Shown piece after piece: positions 21,345-32,373 of a stretch of 64,000 nt of DNA. The notes beneath the pieces were generated by a model. The model had not been told where the DNA came from, searched no databases, and saw only the letters and a program-made list of their open reading frames with translations. Source of the stretch: Homarus americanus. Lineage: Eukaryota > Arthropoda > Malacostraca > Decapoda > Nephropidae. The number at the start of each line of letters is the position of its first letter. Position 1 is the stretch's first letter. The translations under genes were made by a program, and so were the position numbers. The stretch covers positions 17,080,538 to 17,144,537 of the forward strand of contig NW_024736071.1 in NCBI RefSeq assembly GCF_018991925.1. Reading direction: 5' to 3'.

Positions 21345-21850
21345 CTACAACTATTACGGCCACTACCACCATCATTACCACTACCACCATCACTAACACT
21401 ACCACCACCATCACCACATCTGCTACTACCACTGTCACCATCATTACCACTACCACCATCACTAACACTACCACCACCATCACCACATCTGCTACTACCA
21501 CTGTCACCATCATTACCACTACCACCATCATTACCACTACCACCATCATTACCGCTACCACCACCACCATCACTAACACTACCACCATCACACCACCATT
21601 ATCACCACCATCACCACCACCACCATCACTACCACCATTATCATCACCACCATCACCACCACCACTATCACCACCACCACCATCACTACCGCATATCACC
21701 ACCACCATCACCACCACCACCATCACCACCACCATTATCACCACCACCATCACTACCACCATTATCACCACCACCATCACCACCACCATCACCACCACCA
21801 CCATCACCACCACCATCTACTACTACCACCACCACCACCATCTACTACTA
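21345..21850 (+). repeat. (ACC/ACT/ATC)n trinucleotide tract
   Basis: About 500 bp of ACCACCATCACT-type sequence. A ~70-bp block containing CACATCTGCTACTACCACTG is repeated at about 21413 and 21479, so the tract grew partly by segment duplication. Confidence 0.95.
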
Positions 21851-22159
21851 CCACCCTATTTCTCAATCTCCTTAAGTTATATATTCTGACCTAGGTGTGT
21901 TGTGACCACTTGAGAGTTGACCTTTCTAAAGTAGCTCACACACCCACAGTGACCTTTTCTTGCTGTTGTTAGGGTGTTAAGGTCACCCTATCTCCCTGCC
22001 TACGTCACCTTGAACCTAATTAACGCCACTAACCTAACCTAACCTTGAAGATTCTTAATTTAGTCTCATTATAAGTTACATATTCTGAGTCCCAATTCGA
22101 AATGAGTTTTAATTAAAACTTTCTGTCGTTGTGGATGAGAATTTTTTTATTTTGTTAAA
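21851..22159. other. Unique DNA
   Basis: Non-coding with a short CCTAA doublet near 22030. No gene. Confidence 0.5.
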
Positions 22160-22161
22160 TT

Positions 22162-22312
22162 TCTATATCGTTCGTTAAATAGAGGTTTCACATCTAACGG
22201 ATCCTCGATGTAACGGACTTTCTTCTCCACATAGTCCGTTAAATACCGTAGATGTTCACATATAACGGACTTTCCTCTTGATATAGTCCGTTAAATAGAG
22301 ATACAGGACAGT
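22162..22312. mobile_element. Modular TAACGGAC-type MITE, two modules
   Basis: GTTCGTTAAATAGAGGTTTC, then CGATGTAACGGACTTTC, then AGTCCGTTAAATACC, then CATATAACGGACTTTCC, then AGTCCGTTAAATAGAG. The same palindromic module is repeated at about 72 bp. The ends are eroded. Confidence 0.75.
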
Positions 22313-22390
22313 CGTGGTTACCTGGAGATTAATTACCTGCCATATGGTTCACGCTGTTCACCGAATGTCAGTAGAAACGAGCTAAGAGAG

Positions 22391-22488
22391 AGTGTGTGTG
22401 TGTGTGTGTGTGTGTGTGAGTGTGTGTGTGAGTGAGTGGGGTGTGTGTGTGTGTGTGTGTGTGTGTGAGAGTGTGTGTGTGTGTGAGT

Positions 22489-22534
<46 letters not shown>
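22391..22534 (+). repeat. Interrupted (TG)n microsatellite
   Basis: TG runs broken by GAG and GGGG. A second pure (TG)n follows at 22703-22752. Confidence 0.97.
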
Positions 22535-22536
<2 letters not shown>

Positions 22537-22701
22537 ATCGCCATTGTTTGCCTCCTGTCGCCTTTTGCCGCTCGTCATTTTCACTCGTCATGTTCATTTG
22601 TCATGCTCATGTGTCATGTTCACTCGTCACACTCTTCTACTTGATACACATAAATCGTTTTATCTCACCTTAACCTAAATCCTGCAGATGTTGCTGATGG
22701 C

Positions 22702-22754
<53 letters not shown>

Positions 22755-22881
22755 TCAGGCTGTTCTTCCTCAATAAGGCTTCTTTCTCATGTTATTTCTG
22801 ACTTTCTCTGTTATTGTTGAAAGCTGTTGTCTTTCTCCCTCATATTGTTCTGTGTATTAGCGTTATTATTTATTTCCTTCT

Positions 22882-22947
22882 AGGTTAGGTTAGGTTAAGT
22901 TAGGTTAAGTTAGGTTAGGTTAAGTTAGGTTAGGTTAGGTTAGGTTA
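22882..22947 (+). repeat. Telomere-like (TTAGG)n with TTAAG variants
   Basis: About 13 units, nine TTAGG-type and several TTAAG variants. Confidence 0.92.
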
Positions 22948-23295
22948 CAATCTTCGTCGATATAACTACTTTTTGTGGCCAGTATTGTTGACACTTGTTT
23001 CTTAATGTGGATTTTCCTTATTATATTTGTTATTGTTTTGATATTATTGTCTGTGATATAACGTTTAATAATATATTTTCTTGTTTATGTCAATTTTTCG
23101 TTGTAATATATTTTCTTTCTTCCATTTAATGCGAGTTGTGTTATAACCACGTTTTTTTATTAATGCTATTTTTGTTAGTTTTCTCTTCATCGTCATTTTC
23201 TTTCCCCATCTGTTTATGATTTACCAACTTTCTCTAGTTATTGGTCATTACGTTGACTGGGTAAAGCTTTCAGATGTGTCCTGAGGCTTTGTTTG
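22948..23295. other. AT-rich unique DNA
   Basis: No feature supported. Confidence 0.5.
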
Positions 23296-23297
23296 TC

Positions 23298-24345
23298 TGT
23301 CAGGTGTTGTCTAGTGGTGGTGTTCCCTAGAGCGGTCACCTGTCTCCTGTGTTCATCTCTCTGTCAGGTGTTGTCTAGTGGTGGTGGTGGTGGTGTTCCC
23401 TAGAGCGGTCACCTGTCTCCTGTGTTTATCTCTCTGTCAGGTGTTGTCTAGTGGTGGTGTTCCCTAGAGCCGTCACCTGTCTCCTGTGTTCATCTCTCTG
23501 TCAGGTGTTGTCTGGTGGTGTCCTAGAGCCGTCACCTGTCTCTTGTGTTCATCTCTCTGTCAGGTGTTGTCTAGTGGTGGTGGTGAGTAGTGTTCCTAGA
23601 GCTGTCACCCACCATCTCCTGTGTTCATCTCTCTGTCAGGTGTTGTCTAGTGGTGGTGTTCCCTAGGCCGTCACCTGTCTCTTGTGTTCGTCTCTCTGTC
23701 CAGGTGTTGTCTAGTGGTGGTGTTCCCTAGGGCCGTCACCTGTCTCCTGTGTTCATCTCTCTCTGTCCAGGTGTTGTCTAGTGGTGGTGTTCCCTAGAGC
23801 TGGCACCTGTCTCTGTGTTCATCTCTCTGTCAGGTGTTTGTCTGAAGTGGTGGTGGTGTTCCTAGAGCCGTACTGTCTCTTGTGTTCACTCCTCTCTGTC
23901 CAGGTGTTGTCTCTAGTGGTGGTGGTGTTCCTAGAGCCGTCACCTGTCTCCTGTGGTGTCTCTCTGTCAGGTGTTGTCTAGTGGTGGTGTTCCTAGAGCC
24001 GTCACCTGTCTCTTGTGTTCATTCCTCTGTCAGGTGTTGTCTAGTGGTGTGGTGTTTCCTAGAGCCGTCACCTGTCTCCTGTGTTCATCTCTCTGTCAGG
24101 TGTTGTCTAGTGGTGGTGTTCCCTAGAGCTGTCACCTGTCTCCTGTGTTCATCTCTCTGTCAGGTGTTGTCTAGTGGTGGTGGTGTTCCCTAGAGCTGTC
24201 ACCTGTCTCCTGTGTTCATTTCTCTGTCAGGTGTTGTCTAGTGGTGGTGTTCCCTAGAGCCGTCACCTGTCTCCTGTGTTCGTCTCTCTGTCTAGTGGTG
24301 GTGGTGGTGTTCCCTAGGGCCGTCACCTGTCTCCTGTGTTCGTTT
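23298..24345 (+). repeat. ~65-bp minisatellite, ~16 units
   Basis: Each unit carries TCATCTCTCTGTCAG, then GTGTTGTCTAGTGGTGG, then TTCCCTAGAGCCGTCACC. Units vary from about 60 to 72 bp, mainly through the number of GGT triplets. The pyrimidine run ending in CAG|G resembles a 3' splice site in every unit. Confidence 0.93.
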
Positions 24346-24867
24346 CTACGTATGTTTATTGTCTCTATGTCTATCTCTTTTTCTCTCCTTTTTCTCTCTC
24401 TTTTGTTAATGATTCTTTCTCTTCTCTCTCTAATGTTCATGATGTTTTCTCTTTGTCTCTCTCTCCTTCTTATCATCCTCCCCGCATATCCTCTTTCCTC
24501 TTCCCCGCATCGTCCTCCTGTTATCTCCGTGGTGCGGCCTCCAGTAGCGTTCACGCCTCATTGGTCTCCCACCCTCACACTCCACAACGCACTAAGCTGG
24601 ATGGAACCTTTCCCTCACCACTTAACAACACTACTCCAGGGAAGCTCTATGCTCCTCCCAGCCAGCCACAGTACAATAGTATCCTCTATTCCTCTGCCTT
24701 AAAAATGTTTTTGTCAGTATCTTCCACTCGAAATGTCTCGCCAAATATTTTTCACCAGAATAGAGTTATACCGCCACTACTACTACCAACTACTACTAAT
24801 ACTACCAACAGTACTACTACTACTACTAACTACTAATACTACCAACAGTACTACTACTACTATATGT
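24346..24867. other. Unique and CT-rich DNA
   Basis: CT-rich to 24520, then mixed sequence and ACTACTACTA triplets at 24775-24865. No gene is recognised. Confidence 0.5.
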
Positions 24868-25029
24868 GAGAGGTTAGTCCGTTAGATTGAAGTCCGTTAA
24901 ATATGAAACTTCCTCCTTCTAACGGACTATTTATTCTAGTCCGCTATATACATAAAACCTCCGAACGAACAAAATGGTTAAGAGGTTTTAGTCCGTTAAA
25001 TCAATGTCCGTTATATGGAGATTTCACTG
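24868..25029. mobile_element. Modular TAACGGAC-type MITE
   Basis: Contains AGTCCGTTAGATTGAAGTCC, TTCTAACGGACTATTTATTC and GTCCGTTATATGGAGATTTC and ends CACTG with TA at 25030-25031. The left end is unclear. Confidence 0.72.
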
Positions 25030-25084
25030 TATTTCTCCGCTACCACAATATTTATGTCCCAGTTTGATGTAGTCGGAAAAAAGG

Positions 25085-25722
25085 TCAGGTTAGGTTAGGT
25101 TAGGTTAGGTTAGGCTAGGCTAGGCAAGGTTAGGTCAGGTTAGGTTAGGTTAGGTTAGGCTAGGCAAGGTTAGGTCAGGTTAGGTTAGGTTAGGTTAGGC
25201 TAGGCTAGGCAAGGTTAGGTTAGGTTAGGTTAGGTTAGGTTAGGCTAGGCAAGGTTAGGTTAGGTTAGGTTAGGTTAGGCTAGGCTAGGCAAGGATGGGT
25301 CAGGTTAGGTTAGGTTAGGTTAGGCTAGGCAGGTTAGGTCGGGATTAGGGTAGGTTAGGCTAGGCTGGGCAAGGTTAGGTTAGGTTAGGTTAGGTTAGGT
25401 TGGTTAGGCTGAGACAAGGTTAGGTCAGGTTAGGTCAGGTTAGGTTAGGCTAGGCAAGGTTAGGTCAGGTTAGGTCAGGTTAGGTTAGGCTAGGCTAGGC
25501 AGGTTAGGTCCAGGTTAGGTTGGGTTGGGTTGGGTTAGGCTAGAGCTGAGGTTAGGTTGGGTTAGGTTGGGAGTTAGGCTAGGCAAGGGATTGGGTCAGG
25601 TTAGGTCAGGTTGGGTTAGGCTAGGCTAGGCAAGGTTAGGTCAGGTTAGGTTAGGTTAGGTTAGGCTAGGCTAGGCAAGGTTAGGTTAGGTTAGGTTAGG
25701 TTAGGTTAGGTTAGGTTAGGTT
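25085..25722 (+). repeat. Higher-order telomere-like (TTAGG) array
   Basis: About 640 bp of 5-bp TNAGG-type units. TTAGG is mixed with TCAGG, CTAGG, CAAGG and TGGGT variants in a fixed order: TTAGG run, then CTAGG doublet or triplet, then CAAGG. The order repeats about 14 times with a period of roughly 40-46 bp. It ends with nine nearly pure TTAGG units (25680-25722). TTAGG is the ancestral arthropod telomere repeat; the ordered variants show local amplification rather than a simple terminal telomere. Confidence 0.95.
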
Positions 25723-25884
25723 AGTATATTTACTCCAAAAATGTTGCTGCTACTGTTAACTTCTCTTTGTTTATGTACAGTGAAACTCGTTGCTTTGACC
25801 TTGAACAAATGTATGAATTTATACATTTAACAAGACTGGTGCATCAGTATTACATAATATTAATCTAGCAGTTTAAATGTTGTG

Positions 25885-25918
<34 letters not shown>

Positions 25919-26116
25919 AAATGTTTCTGCAATATATCACACCCAAACAAGACTGTATTATTATTCCTTAGAGAGAGAGAAGAAGAAGAGCTAATACCAG
26001 ATAGAGCTTGGCGTATGTTTTATTTAACCATTTTTAAAGTCTGGGTAAGCTGTGAGTCTTTTCGATTGAAGGCAATAACAGATTGACTTTAGACAATGGA
26101 ATCCGATATAAATTCT
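25723..26116. other. Unique DNA with (CT)n
   Basis: (CT)n at 25886-25917. No gene. Confidence 0.55.
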
Positions 26117-26117
26117 T

Positions 26118-26196
<79 letters not shown>

Positions 26197-26216
26197 GTCC
26201 GTCCGTCCGTCCGTCC
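26118..26216 (+). repeat. (TG)n followed by (GTCC)n
   Basis: About 38 TG units run directly into five GTCC units. A second (GTCC)n occurs at 27114-27140. Confidence 0.97.
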
Positions 26217-26274
26217 TCAAGGTCTTCTTAACTCCCTCTTTTTCTTACGACCAAACCACCTCCTTTTTCTCCCT

Positions 26275-26790
26275 CCGCCACCAATGCTGCCACCACCTCC
26301 TGTCTCCTCCCTCCACCACCACTCTTCCCAACACACACCCTCTACTACTCCATCAAGACCACCACCACCACCACGACCATCACCACGACCACCATCACCA
26401 CATCATACCCACCATCACCACCACCACCATCACCACCCCACCACCACCATCCACCACCACCACCACCACCACCACCATCACCACGACCATCACCACCACC
26501 ACCACCATCAACGACCATCACCACCATCACCAGTACCCCACCACCACTACACCCACCACACCTCCACCAACACCACCAGTACCCACCACCACTACACCAC
26601 CACCACCACACCTCCACCACACCACCAACAATACACCACCACCACACCACCAACAATACACCACCACCACCACCATTCCACCCACCACCACAGAACAATA
26701 CCACCACCCACACCACCAACAATACACCACCACCACACCACCAACAATACACCACCACCACACCACCACCCCTACACACCCACCCTTGTT
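26275..26790 (+). repeat. (CAC)n-rich tract with ACCAACAATACACC block
   Basis: Trinucleotide CAC/CAT/GAC repeats. From 26620 onward ACACCACCAACAATACACC recurs about five times. Long open frames are repeat artefacts. Confidence 0.93.
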
Positions 26791-26814
26791 AAGCCATTTA
26801 TACAGGTCCCCAGG

Positions 26815-27062
26815 TCTTCACTCACTCTCCCCTCTCCTTCTCTTCCTCCATCTCCTCCTCTTCATTCTCCTCCTCCTCTTCATCCTCCTCCTCCTCTTTT
26901 TCCTCTTCATCCTCCGCCTTCTCCTCTTTTTCCTCTTCATCCTCCTCCTTCTCCTCTTTTTCCTCTTCATCCTCCTCCTCCTCTGTTTCCTCTTCCTTCT
27001 CCTCATCCTCCTCTTTTTCCTCTTCATCCTCCTCCTTCATCCTCCTCCTCATCCTCCACCTC
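26815..27062 (+). repeat. Homopyrimidine tract (CTCCTCCT/TTTTCCTCTTCAT)
   Basis: Almost pure C/T over about 240 bp with a recurring TTTTTCCTCTTCATCCTCC unit (five or six copies). Confidence 0.9.
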
Positions 27063-27756
27063 TTATGTTTATGCCCCGACATGAAAGTGAAAGGGCCATA
27101 TAATGATACCCTTGTCCGTCCGTCCGTCCGTCCGTCCGACCGTCCCAGCTGACTTTCGTAAACACTTCTCTAAAGGAGTCATCATGACACGTCAGGTTGA
27201 GTCATTCTTACTTGATCATTTACGTCACTGTTGCTTGCCTCTCTCTCCACTGCCTCTTCCTTAGCTTTGTGTTCGTATTCACGGCTGCACCTGAACTTGT
27301 GTTTCATATTGTACTCATACAGACTCTGTCCTTAAGTCCTTAGTTGTTGTGTTAAGAAGTCTCCCTCAATGATGAACTTACTGAAGTAGCGTCCTTCAAA
27401 TGTGTCTCTACCTAAGCTAAGCTAAGTTACCTTAACGCTGACCTAACCTACCTTAACCTAACCTAATTAACCTCACCTAACCTAACCTAAGCTATGCTAG
27501 CTAGCCTACGTTCGCGCTTTGACTGTACTTTAGCCTAACCTACCTAACCAGCCTTAACGTTAACTTACCCTACACCACTTAACCCAACCTAACCTAAGCT
27601 TAGTTCACCGTGATCCAACCGTCGCGCGGCTCGCCATTATTACCGTGCTGGCCGCCGGAGCCCTGCCTTGCCCTCAGGCGGTGAGCTACTGACTGACCAC
27701 GGAAGTTGTCTGAATTACCCCGAGGCCAACATGTCGCTTCTCCTCATGATGTCATG
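27063..27756. other. Unique DNA with degenerate CCTAA tract
   Basis: (GTCC)n at 27114-27140. Scattered CCTAACC/AGCTAAG telomere-like motifs at 27405-27605. No gene. Confidence 0.55.
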
Positions 27757-27885
27757 CAGTGAAACCTCTATTTAACGGACTATATGGTGAGGAAAGTCTG
27801 CTATATCGAGGTGTCCGGTAGATGAAACACAACCAATCTAAGGGATTATGTGGAGAGAGGAGTCTGATATATGGAGATGTCACTG
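27757..27885. mobile_element. TAACGGAC-type MITE, near-complete
   Basis: Starts CAGTGAAACCTCTATTTAAC and ends TATGGAGATGTCACTG, with TA at 27886-27887. Two palindromic modules lie between. The left flank reads TG instead of TA. A different MITE starts right after the shared TA. Confidence 0.8.
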
Positions 27886-27887
27886 TA

Positions 27888-28035
27888 CAGTCAACCTGAA
27901 CCACGAACCCCCGAGAGATAGACTCGTGAACCCCAAGTATTTACGGACAGAATAATGTATCAGTCTACTGCTTCGGGTTCATGAGTCTGAATCTCTTGGG
28001 GGTTCAGAAGAGGAAAGCTGGACTTTGGGTGATTG
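27888..28035. mobile_element. MITE with CAGTCAAC ends, 148 bp
   Basis: Starts CAGTCAACCTGAACCACG after TA and ends GGGTGATTG before TA (28036-28037). The interior has GGGTTCATGAGTCTGAATCT as in the 13552-13717 copy. Confidence 0.75.
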
Positions 28036-28238
28036 TACTCAGGAGGTTAATAAGTCATTGTCCATACACAGAACTCAGAGTGGCTGGAGAAGATGTTAGA
28101 GGAGCCTGCAATACGTGGCCGCAGTAGTTCTTCTCGCTGCTGTGGTTTTGGCTCGTGCTTCTCTGAAAGTTTGTTGGGATCACCTGGAACGATCTCTCCA
28201 CAGCTTTTTTACCCAGATTAACCACCTAACAGTAACCG

Positions 28239-28366
28239 AACTTCATGGACGTATATTAACTTCATGGACGTATATTAACTTCATGGACGCATATTAACTT
28301 CATGGACGCATATTAACTTCATGGACGCATATTAACTCCTTATGACGCATTTTAACTTGATGTGAC
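28239..28366 (+). repeat. 19-bp tandem repeat, ~6 units
   Basis: CTTCATGGACGTATATTAA units; two have GTATA, three GCATA, and the last ones decay. Confidence 0.92.
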
Positions 28367-28537
28367 GTAACTTACAACTTAACTGTATAAGTGATATTAA
28401 GTACAATAAAAGGTGACCTTTTCACCTCACAGTAGACCAGTTAATAATAAGTTTTTACAACTGGAGGTCAATTGTTGTTACGTTAGGTTAATTTTGGTTA
28501 GTACACACACACACACGCACACACAACCAACACATAA

Positions 28538-28571
<34 letters not shown>

Positions 28572-28640
28572 CACTAGTATTTATCACTTTATCTTAAGTT
28601 AATGATTATCTGGTTTAATTACTGCCATTTATATCTTTAC
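28367..28640. other. Unique DNA with (CA)n
   Basis: (CA)n at 28503-28523 and 28540-28568. No gene. Confidence 0.55.
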
Positions 28641-28643
28641 CTC

Positions 28644-28644
<1 letters not shown>

Positions 28645-28710
<66 letters not shown>

Positions 28711-28736
28711 CTACCACTAGTACTACTACTACTACA

Positions 28737-28791
<55 letters not shown>

Positions 28792-28792
28792 G
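28645..28792 (+). repeat. (TG)n then (AAT)n microsatellites
   Basis: About 30 TG units, a short ACT tract, then about 19 AAT units. Confidence 0.98.
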
Positions 28793-28998
28793 TTGACGGA
28801 TTATTAAAAAAGTTCAGCAGCCCAAGGGCTGAAAATATACATTGGGCATAAATGACTTATTACATACATTGACATGGGAGGGAGATTAACAAATGCTTTC
28901 ATGAGAGAAAGGTAAAGGAACATACAGTGAACAATACTGAACATACAAATTAATGTTTACAGTGGAGATCACGATAGGTCACGCGTGCTGAAGTGTTG

Positions 28999-29605
28999 AA
29001 CAGCAAACACGTAGTGTAGTAACTCCTTCACAGATGGTGTTATGAGGGACCTCACGTGGTGTAGTAACTCCCTCACAGATGGTGTTATGAGGGACCTCAC
29101 GTGGTGTAGTAACTCCCTCACAGATGGTGTTATGAGGGACTACCACCTGGTGTAGTAACTCCCTCACAGAGTCACAGATGGTGTTATGAGGGACCTCACG
29201 TGGTGTAGTAACTCCCTCACAGATGGTGTTATGAGGGACCTCACGTGGTGCAACTCCTCACAGATGGTGTTATGAGGGACCCCTCACGTGGTGTAGTAAC
29301 TCCCTGCAGATGGTGTTATGAGGGACCTCACGTGGTGTGTAACTCCCTCACAGATGGTGTTATGAGGGACTACCACCTGGTGTAGTAACCACCCTCACAG
29401 AGTCACAGATGGTGTTATGAGGGACCTCACGTGGTGTAACTCCCTCACAGATGGTGTTATGAGGGACCTCACGTGGTGCAGTAACTCCCTCACAGATGGT
29501 GTTATGAGGGACCTCACGTGGTGCAGTAACTCCCTCACAGATGGTGTTATGAGGGACCTCACGTGGTGCAGTAACTCCCTCACAGATGGTGTTATGAGGT
29601 GTGTG
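28999..29605 (+). repeat. 45-bp minisatellite, ~14 units
   Basis: Units contain CTCACAGATGGTGTTATGAG, then GGACCTCACGTGGTG. A rare variant (ACTACCACCTGGTGTAGTAA plus CAGAGTCACAG) occurs at about 29139 and 29369, showing that a block of about five units was duplicated. No unique spacers, so this is not a CRISPR. Confidence 0.94.
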
Positions 29606-29860
29606 TGCACGTAAGGGAGAGTGAGAAAGAGAGTATGGAGTTATAGAGTGAGAGGAGAGAGAAGTAAGTCCTGGCTGGTGAGGCCGCCCCAAGGGACACT
29701 AGTTAGGGCCAGGGAGACGTGACCACTGACTTCCTCACGTCAGGGGGTGTTTATGTTACTTAGGGGGTGTTCATGTCACATAGGAGGTGTCTATGTCACC
29801 TATGGAGTATATCTGTCACGTTAAAAATGGATAAAGTAGTGAAGTGATGGTAATATAGTG

Positions 29861-29902
<42 letters not shown>

Positions 29903-30165
29903 GTAGATGACAAATTGAGCTGGAAAATGCCATTACAATCGGCAATGGTACTACACCATCCTCACCACCCTTCTTCCCACCTGAGATCCCTCGCCCATGA
30001 TTTGCTCTTCGACGCTACAACTGTTTTTAGTCTATAACCTAACCTAACCCAACCCATACGGATCGTTACAAGAAAATTTGAATTCCTTCCGTTGTAAAAA
30101 TCGTTGTCTCTCTCACTACCTGTCTCTCATTATCTCTATTTTGCCATCTGTTTGTACTATATTGG
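29606..30165. other. Unique DNA with (CA)n
   Basis: AGGGGGTGTTTATGT-type short repeat (29738-29800), (CA)n at 29862-29900, short CCTAACC near 30038. No gene. Confidence 0.5.
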
Positions 30166-30166
30166 T

Positions 30167-30252
<86 letters not shown>
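30166..30252 (+). repeat. (GA)n microsatellite
   Basis: About 43 GA units with one GGG interruption. Confidence 0.98.
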
Positions 30253-30254
<2 letters not shown>

Positions 30255-30424
30255 GAACGGTAGATTGAACGACCAATAGCTCAGAGAGTGATCGATGGAG
30301 GACACCCAGTGATGGGAACCTGTTGGTGACGTCATGTGTTGAGAGGGACAGACAGACAGAGGTAACAGTGAGAGATAGAGACATATGACAGATAAGAAAA
30401 AATGAGAAGAAAGAGAACAAGGTG

Positions 30425-30850
30425 GTGAGGGAAGTAGGTGAGAGAAGAAGTAGAAGGTGAGGCGGAGGGAAGAGATGGAAGGTGAGAGAAGAGGGAAGTA
30501 GGAGTAATGTAGGTTAAAGGAATAGCAATAGAGGACGGACGTGACAGTTAACGAGGGGAGGTGTAATTAGAAGGTGTGGTGAGGCGGAGCTGAGGGAAGG
30601 AGGGGGAGGAGGGGGAAGGGAAGGAAGGGGAGAAAGGAGGGAAGGAAGGGAAGAAGGGAGGAAAGAAGAAGAGGAGGGAGGGGATGGGGGATGGACGAAG
30701 GGAAAGGGATAGAAGAAGGTGAAGAAGAAGCAGGGAGGAAAGTGGTGTAAAAGGAGGAGAATGGAAGAGGGCTTGGAGGAAAAGATGTAAAGAGGAAGAA
30801 GAGGAACAGCAGGAGGAGAGGAGGAAGAAGAGTAGAAGAAGGAGGCTCGT
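30425..30850 (+). repeat. Homopurine-rich tract
   Basis: GGAAGGAAGGGGAGAAAGG-type sequence over about 400 bp. The minus-strand open frame is a repeat artefact. Confidence 0.8.
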
Positions 30851-30869
30851 GACTAGCAGTGTGAGCGAA

Positions 30870-31200
30870 AGAGGCATATCTGACAAGTCCCTTATGGTCG
30901 TTGTGTGTATGTGTCCAAACTACACAGACACACCGTACAATAATCCCAGTAAGAGAGATAATCTAATTCAGTAAAAAAAACCTCACGATACAACTTCATA
31001 ATGGGTCCAATACAATGTTATGTTATGATCTAGTAGTTTACCTAATGACCGCCAGGGGGGAGGAAGGCGCTGGACTATATAAATAGCTTTACTTTTAACT
31101 TACCAAAACTACTTATTATTATTCTTACTTATAATCATATAATATTTTATTTATTTAGGTATATTACATAAATAAACTCTAAGTAACAATGTTTTAATCG
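30870..31200. other. Unique AT-rich DNA
   Basis: No feature supported apart from the acceptor-like end noted in the next entry. Confidence 0.5.
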
Positions 31201-31206
31201 TTTCAG

Positions 31207-31279
31207 AAAGAAGTGTTTGAAAGTATAGACAACTGAACCCTTGATGACCCCGCTGTCTTTCTGAAATTCTCATACACAG
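31207..31279 (+). other. Candidate 73-nt non-coding internal exon
   Basis: Preceded by TTTTAATCGTTTCAG (acceptor-like) and followed by CACAG|GTAAGTG, which is close to the ideal 5' splice site. All three forward frames contain stops (TGA, TAG, TGA), so if it is an exon it is untranslated. Prediction from splice signals only. Confidence 0.22.
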
Positions 31280-31317
31280 GTAAGTGTATTGATCTTCTTT
31301 TGCGTTTTGGCTGTACC

Positions 31318-32183
31318 TATCCCTCTACTGACTCTCTCTCTCATCTATCCCTCTACTGACTCTCTCTCTCATCTATCCCTCTACTGACTCTCTCTCTCAT
31401 CTATCCCTCTACTGACTCTCTCTCTCATCTATCCCTCTACTGACTCTCTCTCTCATCTATCCCTCTACTGACTCACTCTCTCATCTATCCCTCTACTGAC
31501 TCTCTCTCTCATCTATCCCTCTACTGACTCTCTCTCTCATCTATCCCTCTACTGACTCTCTCTCTCATCTATCCCTCTACTGACTCTCTCTCTCATCTAT
31601 CCCTACAGCTCTCTCTCATCTATCCTGTCTCTCTCTCATCTATTTCTACTGACTCTCTCTCATCCCTCCACTCTAAAACTCTCTCTCTGTCCCTCTACTG
31701 ACTCTCTCTCATCTATCCTCTACTGACTCTCTCTCTCATCTATCCCTCCTACTGACTCTCTCTCTCATCTATCCCTCTCTTGTCTCTCTCTCATCTATCC
31801 CTCTACTGACTCTCTCTCTCATCTATCCCTCTACTGACTCTCTCTCTCATCTATCCCTCTACTGACTCTCTCTCTCATCTATCCCTCTACTGACTCTCTC
31901 TCTCATCTATCCCTCTACTGACTCACTCTCTCATCTATCCCTCTACTGACTCTCTCTCTCATCTATCCCTCTACTGACTCTCTCTCTCATCTATCCCTCT
32001 ACTGACTCTCTCTCTCATCTATCCCTCTACTGACTCTCTCTCTCATCTATCCCTCTACTGACTCACTCTCTCATCTATCCCTCTACTGACTCACTCTCTC
32101 ATCTATCCCTCTACTGACTCTCTCTCATCTATCCCTCTACTGACTCTTTCTCTCATCTATCCATCTACTGACTCTCTCTCTCT
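31318..32183 (+). repeat. 28-bp minisatellite, ~30 units
   Basis: CTACTGACTCTCTCTCTCAT plus CTATCCCT per unit. The flanks are nearly identical; the centre (31600-31800) is scrambled and shortened. A GACTCACTC variant marks single units at about 31470, 31921, 32056 and 32086. Confidence 0.95.
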
Positions 32184-32277
32184 CTGGCTCTTTCTATGGC
32201 TCTCTGGTTTTCTCTCTTTTTTCTCTGTGTCTGTCTGTCTCTCTCTGAAATGAATATATTTTACTGTTTATAGGTAA

Positions 32278-32370
<93 letters not shown>
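32278..32370 (+). repeat. (TA)n microsatellite
   Basis: About 46 uninterrupted TA units, immediately beside the MITE at 32374. Confidence 0.99.
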
Positions 32371-32372
<2 letters not shown>

Positions 32373-32373
32373 A

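Noticed and set aside
21267..21889. ~200-codon T/H/P-rich frames and a V/M-rich minus frame
   Set aside because: ACC/ATC trinucleotide tract read in all frames.
25085..25722. True chromosome end
   Set aside because: Unique sequence and other repeats continue on both sides and units are ordered variants, so this is interstitial.
26083..27103. Two ~330-codon plus-strand open frames
   Set aside because: Translations of TG, CAC and CT repeats.
28115..28297. Signal-peptide-like frame (AAVVLLAAVVLARAS)
   Set aside because: No ATG in frame, stop shortly upstream, and the tail runs into the 19-bp tandem repeat.
28999..29605. CRISPR-like regular repeat
   Set aside because: Repeats are contiguous without unique spacers; eukaryotic context.
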